64,000 nucleotides of DNA from HK1 sp965220535 (GTDB lineage Bacteria; Pseudomonadota; Gammaproteobacteria; HK1), in the NCBI GenBank assembly GCA_965220535.1, contig OZ244833.1:2170001-2234000 (forward strand). Reading direction: 5' to 3'. Positions 54,470 through 61,223 of the stretch are shown here, piece by piece. The translations under genes and the position numbers were made by a program. The notes beneath the pieces are model-generated. The model saw only the letters and a program-made list of their open reading frames with translations. It ran no database searches and was not told the DNA's origin. How positions within the stretch are numbered: the first letter of the stretch is position 1; every line of letters starts with the position of its first letter.

Positions 54470-54533
54470 TCAGTTCCCGCAGGCGCCATTATTGACCAAC
54501 GCCCCGCCACCGCCGGTGCGGCTTGTGTAGCGG
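54470..54533 (-). pseudogene. Module tail cut off by the IS3 element
   Basis: On the minus strand this reads RYTSRTGGGGALVNNGACGN then TGA, the end of the four-Cys module (compare LTRTGGGGALVNNSA at 61224). Its 5' side abuts the end of an IS3-family element. Beyond the other IS end, minus-strand sequence near 55970-56010 encodes FYKEDAFTV, resembling the YKKASRAFTV that precedes the same tail at about 6450-6480. The two sides are out of frame with each other, so further decay occurred. Confidence 0.6.
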
Positions 54534-54534
54534 C

Positions 54535-55963
54535 CTAGGGTTATTGAGACACTTTTGAGGCTTATGCGACCGCCCGGGTTTCGTCCATCGCCCCTCTTCC
54601 GCCGCCCCTCGCCTGAACTGGCTCGACAGAGCGTTGTCCGTGGCGTTCGATCAACCAGACTTGGTTGTAGAGATCCTTGAACTCAGACAGTGCCGGCTGC
54701 AACTCTTCGATGGTTCAACAAGGTGTCTTAGCCACAGCAGCTTCTCCTTCAAGCTGCGGATGAAGCGCTCGGCACATCCATTACCTTCTTCGGGAGCGGA
54801 CAAAGGACGGCGACGAGGTGATCCTTGCCCCGGAGATATCACCCCGGAGATATCACCCAAGAGATATCACCCAAGCGATCTCGCCAAAGGAAGTCGCGGC
54901 TGATGCACGGCGAGCCGTTGTCATGGCGGATGGTCAACCCCGTCGCCACCCCCTCGTCGATGGCTCCGAAGCACTCGGAGTACCCCTTGGCGAACCGGTT
55001 CCGACGCTTCGAAGAGCGTGCCTCGCGTGGCCGCGTGTTTCACCCGCGCAAATCGCCGAATAACGGGCGACCTCCACGAAGACGCAGACCTGCTGCTAAG
55101 TCCCGAGAAGGATCGTTGTCATGTTCGTGCCCCACATCTCACCGATCCTCGAAGGCACGAGTATTCCATCATGAGCCCGAGGATCACGCTGTGGCCCTCG
55201 GCATCGCTTGGCGAGCAAACCCTTCTCGCGCATCAGTCGCGATACCCGCGCTTTGGAGGTGTCAATCTCCTCGTGTTGCAAGCGCACCTGCACTTTGCGA
55301 TAGCCCTCGCCATAGAACCCACTGGCCGTGATCACCTTCCTGATCTCTTCGACCGGTTCGGTATCAGGCATCGGCCCACACGGGCCGGGTCGGCGGCGAG
55401 GAACTTGGTTGTCCGACCCCGCTTCCAGACCGCGATACACGCCGGAGCGACTCATCTTCCAGACCCGGCAGACCCGCGAGACACCGTAGACCTTTCTCTT
55501 GGAGATCGAAAGCGCGGCGCTCGTCGCTTTGAACTGCGCGGCGCAAAAGGGCGGCCGGCTTCCAAGCTCTCGATCTTCTCGTCAAGAAGCTCGATCGTCA
55601 TGGTCTGTTCGCCCACCTTGGCTTGGAGCCGGCCGATCTTCACATCCCGGGCGTCGCGAGCCTGAGACAACAAGCCATACAGCATCGCTTCGTAAGCCTT
55701 CTCTCGCCGGCGGCTGACATCGGCTGCCGACACCTAAGAAACTCCGGGCGATGAGTTCCATGTCCTCACCCCTCATCAACTACATCACAGCCTCCCGCTT
55801 ACGCAAGGCCGTCATTCGTTGCTTCCCGGTCGAAGTCCGATCCCCTCTAGGCGAGGTCTTCGCGGCTTTGGTTCCTGCCTGCTTGGCATGCTCTTTTTTC
55901 ATCGTGAGCTTCCTCCCTTATCCCATAAGATCAGGTCTTAATGATGGTCTCGAATAACTCTAG
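54535..55963 (-). mobile_element. Degraded IS3-family insertion sequence
   Basis: About 1.43 kb bounded by imperfect inverted repeats: CTAGGGTTATTGAGAC at 54535-54550 and, on the other strand, CTAGAGTTATTCGAGAC ending at 55963. GGC on both sides (54532-54534 and 55964-55966) is a probable 3-bp target duplication. Minus-strand fragments identify the transposase: OrfA MKKEHAKQAGTKAAK, a TAG in the frame, then MRGEDMELIARSFLG, VSRRREKAYEAMLYGLLSQA; OrfB IRKVITASGFYGEGYRKVQV, VSRLMREKGLLAKRC and, near 54700-54770, GNGCAERFIRSLKEKLLWLR, then YNQVWLIERHGQRS after a shift. Several frameshifts and stops make it inactive. Confidence 0.85.
54828..54883. repeat. 14-base tandem repeat inside the IS3 remnant
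   Basis: Four head-to-tail copies of CCCCGGAGATATCA with drift (the last two CCCAAGAGATATCA and CCCAAGCGATCTCG). They interrupt the integrase coding region of the transposase and add to its inactivation. Confidence 0.8.
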
Positions 55964-56302
55964 GGCGGGGGAACGGTGAAGGCGTCTTCTTTATAAAAGC
56001 CCTCGGCGGCGCCTCTCGTCTCATAGCGACCGGTCCACGCCGATATGCACGGCTAAAATAAGCGGATGGAGGAAATAGGAAGTCCGATCTCGGGTCTTTG
56101 AATCCTTTGTCGATTCCTCCGCCGCTTCGGTGATGTACTCGTTTCTCGAGCGAGGGATTTTTTCGAAAAAAAGAGGTGGACGAGCGGATAATCGGCAGCG
56201 CACGGGGCGGGACGATCCTCTCGCTCTTTACCTTCTCGGGGCGACACGTTCTCGGGGAGATCCCCGCTTGACGCTATCCCTTTGTCTCCCGAAGGAGGTC
56301 GT

Positions 56303-57295
56303 ATGAAGGATTTCGACGCTTTGCCCGCTCCGGCTGCCGTGCGCTGCATCGCCATCATCGGCACCGGCACGATCGGGGCATCGTGGGCGGCGTATTTTCT
56401 GGCTCGGGGGATCGAACTGCGGGTATGGGATCCGGCGGCCGAGGCCCAAGTATCGTTGCCGCGCTTCGTCCACCGGGCATGGCCGACCCTCGAGCGCCTC
56501 GGCACGCTCGAAGCGGGAGCGGATCCCGACAGGATTCGTTTTTGCAAAACGCCGGCCGAAGCGGTCGCCGAGGCGAATTTCGTGCAGGAAAGCGCGCCGG
56601 AGGATCTCGCCCTCAAGCGCCGCCTCTATGCCGAAATCGACGCCTCCTTGCCCGCCGATGCCGTGCTGGCCTGCTCGACCTCGGGACTGTCGATGTCGCA
56701 ATTGCAGGCCGGTTTCGACAACGCATCTCGTTTCGTCGTCGGACATCCCTTCAATCCGCCGCATATCATCCCCTTGGTCGAGGTGGTCGGGGGAGAAGAA
56801 AGCGCAGGCCCGGTGGTCGATTGGACGGTCGATTTCTATAACGCCCTCGGCAAGAAGGCGATCAGGCTCAACCATGAATGCCCGGGACATCTGGTCAATC
56901 GCCTGCAAGCCGCGCTGTGGCGGGAGGCGATGGATGCGGTGCTGACCGGCCTCGCCCGGGTCGAGGATGTGGATATCGCCATCAAATACGGCCCCGGGCT
57001 TCGCTTCGGGGTCATGGGTCCTTTCGAACTGTGCCATCTTGCCGGGGGAGCGCCTTCCGCCGCCGGTTCCGGGGGATTTTCCAACTTCATCGATCATTTC
57101 GGGGACCCGCTTCAATCCTGGATGGACGATATGCGCCCGATTTCGCTCACCCCGGAAGTGCGCCGCCGTCTCAAAGCGCAGGTCGAAGAAGCCCTCGCCC
57201 ACCGGGATTTCGAGACCATCGCCCGCCAGCGCGATACCCTGCTGCTGGCGACGATGAGCGCCCTTGTCGGCGCGCGCCGAGAAGAGAGTTCCTAA
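56303..57295 (+). CDS. L-carnitine dehydrogenase-like / 3-hydroxyacyl-CoA dehydrogenase family protein
   Basis: A 330-residue NAD-dependent dehydrogenase. The Rossmann motif IAIIGTGTIGASWAAYFL lies near the N-terminus; GHPFNPPHIIPLVEVVGG and the C-terminal domain (GHLVNRLQAALWREA, IAIKYGPGLRFGVMGPFEL, HLAGG) follow the carnitine 3-dehydrogenase subgroup rather than FadB. The ATG has AAGGAGG 4 bases upstream. The companion thioesterase and betainyl-CoA thiolase genes of the usual carnitine cluster are absent. The FMN oxidoreductase gene starts 5 bases after its stop, so the two share a transcript and probably a pathway for a quaternary amine (inference). Confidence 0.85.
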   Translation: MKDFDALPAPAAVRCIAIIGTGTIGASWAAYFLARGIELRVWDPAAEAQVSLPRFVHRAWPTLERLGTLEAGADPDRIRFCKTPAEAVAEANFVQESAPEDLALKRRLYAEIDASLPADAVLACSTSGLSMSQLQAGFDNASRFVVGHPFNPPHIIPLVEVVGGEESAGPVVDWTVDFYNALGKKAIRLNHECPGHLVNRLQAALWREAMDAVLTGLARVEDVDIAIKYGPGLRFGVMGPFELCHLAGGAPSAAGSGGFSNFIDHFGDPLQSWMDDMRPISLTPEVRRRLKAQVEEALAHRDFETIARQRDTLLLATMSALVGARREESS

Positions 57296-57300
57296 AGGCG

Positions 57301-59310
57301 ATGGCAAAGACCCTCTCCGAGCCCTCGAGCGCTCCCTTCCCCCATCTTTTTCGCCCGATCCAGGTCGGCTCCAAGACCCTGCGCCATCGGCTCAATTTCG
57401 GGGCCCATACCGCCAATATGGGCGAGGGGGGCTTGCCCGGGGAGCGTCATCTGCATTATTACCTCGAGCGCGCCATCGGCGGAGCGGCGATGATCGTGGT
57501 GGAGCCGATACCGGTGCATCGCACCGCGGTCCTCACCCGCGCCAATTTCCGGGCCGAGGACGATGCGGTGATTCCGCATTTTCGCCGCATCACCGATGCT
57601 TGCCACGAGCAGGGCGCGGTGATGATCCAGCAGCTCTATCACGTCGGGGCCCACGGCGATTTCGATCTCTCCTACCAGCCGAACTGGTCGCCCTCGGGGC
57701 TCCCGTCGATGCACGATCAGGACGGCAGCCATGCGATGCGGGAAGCGGAGATCGAAGAGTTGATCGAATCCTTCGCCGCCGCCGCCGGCCGCGCCCGGGA
57801 AGCGGGCTTCGACGGCTGCGAGATCATGGCCGCCTACAACGCCCTCTTCGAGCAGTTCTGGTCCCCTTTTTGCAATCGTCGCGACGATGGATGGGGCGGC
57901 TCGTTCGAAAAGCGCATGCAGTTCTCCGCCCGCTGCCTTTCTCGTATTCGCGAGCGATGCGGTGGGGATTTCGTGATCGGGGTCGCTATCAGCATCGACT
58001 CGACGCGCCCCGATATTCTTTCCGTCGAGGATCAGCAGGCCATCGCCGCGTGGCACGACGAACGAGGATTGCTCGACTATATCAGCGTCGGTACCGGAAG
58101 TTATTTCGAGTTCAGCCGCTTGATCCCGACCTTTCTTTACGAGGAGCGGCTCGGTCCGCCAGGCGCGCAATGCATTCGACAGGCGGTGCGTCATGCGAAG
58201 GTGCAAGCGGAAAGCCATATCCGGACGCCGGAGAACGCGAACTCGGTCATCGGCTCCGGGCAAGCGGATATGGTGAGTATCGTGCGCGGTCAGATCGCCG
58301 ATCCCCACATGGCCAACAAAGCGATGAGCGGACTCGTCGACGAGGTGCGCCCTTGTCTTTCTTGCAATCAGATGTGCTGGGGACGACGCTCCCGTGATTA
58401 TTGGATCAGCTGCCTCGTCAACCCCTCGGCGGGTCGGGAATTCGAATGGGGCGGGGATCGCTTTGCCCCGGCGGCCAAGCCGCGGCGGATCCTCGTGGTC
58501 GGGGGCGGTCCCGCCGGACTCGAAGCGGCTCGGGTCGCGGCCGAACGCGGTCATCGCGTCAGCCTGGTCGAAGCCGGCTCTCGCTTGGGCGGTCAGTTTC
58601 GGCTGGCGGGGATGCAGCCGCGCCGGGCGCAGATCCTCGATCTCATCGATTGGTACGAGCGCCGGTTGAACCGCCTGCAAGCCGATGTGCGGCTCGATAC
58701 CCCGATGGAGGCGGAAGAGGTCATGGCCTTCGCGGCGGATGCCATCGTCCTCGCCACCGGCTCGCAACCCGACGGCCGCGGCCGGCAGCGCGGATTGCCG
58801 ACCGTCGAATCCTTGCCCGGGGTCGAGCGTCCGGATGTCTTTTCCGTCGAGGAGGTCATGGGTCGCGCCGCTCGTCTCGGCCGGCGCATCGTCGTGCTCG
58901 ACGATACCGGCACTTGGCGCGGCGGCGGCACCGCTTGGCATCTGGCGGAAGCGGGATATCGCGTCGTCTTGATCACCCCGGATCCCTTCGTCGGGCGCGA
59001 GATCGAGCGCACTTCGGCCGCCGCTCCCCTGCGCGAGCGCCTGGCTCGCCTAGGGGTCGAGTGCGTGGTCGAATCCGCGATCCTCGCTTGGGGGGCCGGC
59101 GGCGCCGATGTGGTCGGCTTGCTCGACGGCGTCGAGCGCCGGATCGAGGCCGATAGCCTTGTATTGGCGACGGTCAACGCCCCCGAGCGGATGCTGGCGG
59201 ATGCCCTGATCGACTCGCAACGGGAGATCCATACCATCGGCGATTGCGTGGCGGCGCGTCAGGCTCCGGCGGCGATCTACGAGGGTCGAAAAATCGCGCT
59301 CTCGCTTTGA
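57301..59310 (+). CDS. FMN/FAD iron-sulfur oxidoreductase (trimethylamine dehydrogenase/dienoyl-CoA reductase family)
   Basis: A 669-residue fusion of an old-yellow-enzyme-type FMN barrel (LFRPIQVGSKTLRHRLNFGA, QQLYHVGAHGD, FDGCEIMAAYNALFEQF), a 4Fe-4S site (CLSCNQMCWG with a later ISCLVNP) and an FAD/NAD(P) Rossmann domain (RRILVVGGGPAGLEAARVAA, GDCVAARQAPAAIYEG). Relatives include trimethylamine dehydrogenase, 2,4-dienoyl-CoA reductase and demethylases of N-methylproline/dimethylglycine-like compounds. Coupling to the carnitine-dehydrogenase-like gene favours methylated-amine catabolism (inference). Confidence 0.88.
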   Translation: MAKTLSEPSSAPFPHLFRPIQVGSKTLRHRLNFGAHTANMGEGGLPGERHLHYYLERAIGGAAMIVVEPIPVHRTAVLTRANFRAEDDAVIPHFRRITDACHEQGAVMIQQLYHVGAHGDFDLSYQPNWSPSGLPSMHDQDGSHAMREAEIEELIESFAAAAGRAREAGFDGCEIMAAYNALFEQFWSPFCNRRDDGWGGSFEKRMQFSARCLSRIRERCGGDFVIGVAISIDSTRPDILSVEDQQAIAAWHDERGLLDYISVGTGSYFEFSRLIPTFLYEERLGPPGAQCIRQAVRHAKVQAESHIRTPENANSVIGSGQADMVSIVRGQIADPHMANKAMSGLVDEVRPCLSCNQMCWGRRSRDYWISCLVNPSAGREFEWGGDRFAPAAKPRRILVVGGGPAGLEAARVAAERGHRVSLVEAGSRLGGQFRLAGMQPRRAQILDLIDWYERRLNRLQADVRLDTPMEAEEVMAFAADAIVLATGSQPDGRGRQRGLPTVESLPGVERPDVFSVEEVMGRAARLGRRIVVLDDTGTWRGGGTAWHLAEAGYRVVLITPDPFVGREIERTSAAAPLRERLARLGVECVVESAILAWGAGGADVVGLLDGVERRIEADSLVLATVNAPERMLADALIDSQREIHTIGDCVAARQAPAAIYEGRKIALSL

Positions 59311-59776
59311 AAACGAGCGAGTCTCGCCGGTATCGCTCGAGCGATCGATAAGCCTCGCGATGGAAGCCGCCCGCCGGGCTTTGGGCAAAGGCTCGAAGGG
59401 CGCAGGCTCGTGGCATTCGCGAAGAAGGAGTATCGGGGCGAGAAACCTTTCGATCCTCGGCGAGCTTCGTTTTCGAGCCCGCGAATTCGAAAGCCGCCGG
59501 GCCCGCGGCTTGCGGCCGGCGGCTTCGCTGTCGATCTTCGCCGATGCCCCCGAGCCCGCAAGACCCGAAGGGCGCTTTCGCCTTCGCTTGGCTTTCGAAG
59601 GCGCGTGAAAGAGGCGAGATACAATGCGAAAGACAGCGGCGTTATATGCGATATTCGAAGGCCGCCCCTGATTTCGCGACTGATTTCGCGACTGATTTCA
59701 TGACCGCGAAACGAGCGAAGGGTCGCGTCTCGTTCATCGCTTCGATCGAGAAAGCCTGGTTCAGGAGGATTCGGCC
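59311..59776. other. Non-coding stretch, nothing recognised
   Basis: About 465 bases. A short direct repeat of CGCGACTGATTT type occurs at about 59678-59700. No gene is supported. Confidence 0.5.
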
Positions 59777-60631
59777 ATGATTCGGGGAAGTTGCCTATGC
59801 GGTGCGGTGCGCTGGTCCTTGGAGGGCGAGCCGAAGCGGATCACCCACTGCCATTGTCAGATGTGCCGCAAGGCCCACGGTGCGACATTCGCCACCTTTC
59901 TCATCGGGGATCTCGACGCTTTCCGCTTCGAGCGCGGCGAGGAGGATATCGTTCGCTACCGATCCTCGCCGGACTTCATCCGTCCTTTTTGTTCGCACTG
60001 CGGTTCGACGGTTCCCGAGCGCGCTCCCGACCGGGTGCGGATCCCGGCGGGAGCGCTCGACGACGATCCCGGCACCTCTTCCGCCGCCCATATCCCCGCC
60101 GCTCATATCTATGTGAAGTGGAAGGCGCCTTGGCATGAGATCGGCGACGATCTCCCGCGCCACGAGCACTTCCCGGGCTATGCCTCCCCCCGGGTGGATC
60201 GTCCCCCGCCCGCGGCCCCGACCCCGGGGGTATTGCGCGGCAGCTGTCTTTGCCAAGCGGTGGCCTACGAGATTCGCGGGCCATTGCAACGGCTCTATAA
60301 CTGCCATTGCTCTCGTTGCCGCAAGGCGCGAGGGGCGGCGCATGCCGCCAATGCTTTCGCGGCGATGGACGATGTGCGCTATCGCCGCGGCCAAGAATCC
60401 TTGCGTACCTTTCGCCTGCCCGGGACGCGCTATTTCAGCCAGGTCTTTTGCCCGATCTGCGGTTCGGGAATGCCTCGCCTCGACCCCGGACGATCCTTGG
60501 CGGTGATTCCGATGGGTTCTTTGGACGATGACCCCCGGCGCACGATGGATATGCATATCTTCGTCGCTTCCAAAGCGCCTTGGTACGAAATCCACGACGA
60601 TCTCCCGCGCCACGACGCCGCCCCGGCGTAA
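59777..60631 (+). CDS. Tandem GFA-domain (CENP-V-like) zinc protein
   Basis: A 284-residue protein made of two GFA (glutathione-dependent formaldehyde-activating enzyme-like) domains. Copy 1: GSCLCGAVRW, THCHCQMCRKAHGA, FCSHCGSTVPE. Copy 2: GSCLCQAVAYEI, YNCHCSRCRKARGA, FCPICGSGMPRL. All zinc cysteines are present in both. Each copy ends with a similar KAPWHEIGDDLPRH/KAPWYEIHDDLPRH segment, so the protein arose by internal duplication. GFA domains usually occur singly. Role in formaldehyde or thiol-adduct handling is inferred; that would fit a neighbouring demethylase. AGGAGG is 9 bases before the ATG. Confidence 0.9.
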   Translation: MIRGSCLCGAVRWSLEGEPKRITHCHCQMCRKAHGATFATFLIGDLDAFRFERGEEDIVRYRSSPDFIRPFCSHCGSTVPERAPDRVRIPAGALDDDPGTSSAAHIPAAHIYVKWKAPWHEIGDDLPRHEHFPGYASPRVDRPPPAAPTPGVLRGSCLCQAVAYEIRGPLQRLYNCHCSRCRKARGAAHAANAFAAMDDVRYRRGQESLRTFRLPGTRYFSQVFCPICGSGMPRLDPGRSLAVIPMGSLDDDPRRTMDMHIFVASKAPWYEIHDDLPRHDAAPA

Positions 60632-61223
60632 AAATCGCGGCCCTCGCCGTTATCGACGGTGCCGTGACACGATGAATCTACGAGGGAGCCGATATTTCGG
60701 CGAGGAGATCGTGAGGCATGGTCGAAGATCGCGGCGAGATTGGCTAAATAGCGAGACCTTCGAACCCTCGGCTCGAACCCTCGCTTATCGGTTCGAGGGA
60801 AGTCAACGCATACTCGCTCATCTCGTTCCCTCCTCTCTCTCGCCCTTCGAGCCTGCACTAAAAACTCTCCATTCGAATCCTTGATCGCTTTATCCGTCTC
60901 ATACAGCGCTCGCTCAATCCATCCGATAGTCAACTCCGCTTCCCTCCCGACATTCTCGATCGACACTCGCTTGCGCAAAATCGCATGAGGGCGCCAAGAA
61001 AGATGCGAGTTCTTGCCCCTTCGGGCATCTCCACCCACCGAGGCATCCCCTTCGATACGCGGCCGATTTCTGTGCTTTCGCTGTTAAAAGGCGGTTCGAT
61101 ACGATGATGGCTCGATGCTTCTTTTTCGCTCTCGACGATCGGGATTCGGCGGATAGGGATAGATACGGATAGCAAGGCCTTTCGGTCTTTGGCGCCCGTC
61201 TTTGGCACCCGTCTTTGGCACCC
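60632..61223. other. Non-coding stretch, nothing recognised
   Basis: About 590 bases between convergent genes. Two copies of TTTGGCACCCGTCTTTGGC-type repeat at about 61188-61222 precede the end of the giant gene. No supported gene. Confidence 0.5.

Noticed and set aside
54535..55963. Active IS3 transposon
   Set aside because: The transposase has a stop in OrfA, several frameshifts in OrfB and a 14-base repeat array in the integrase region.
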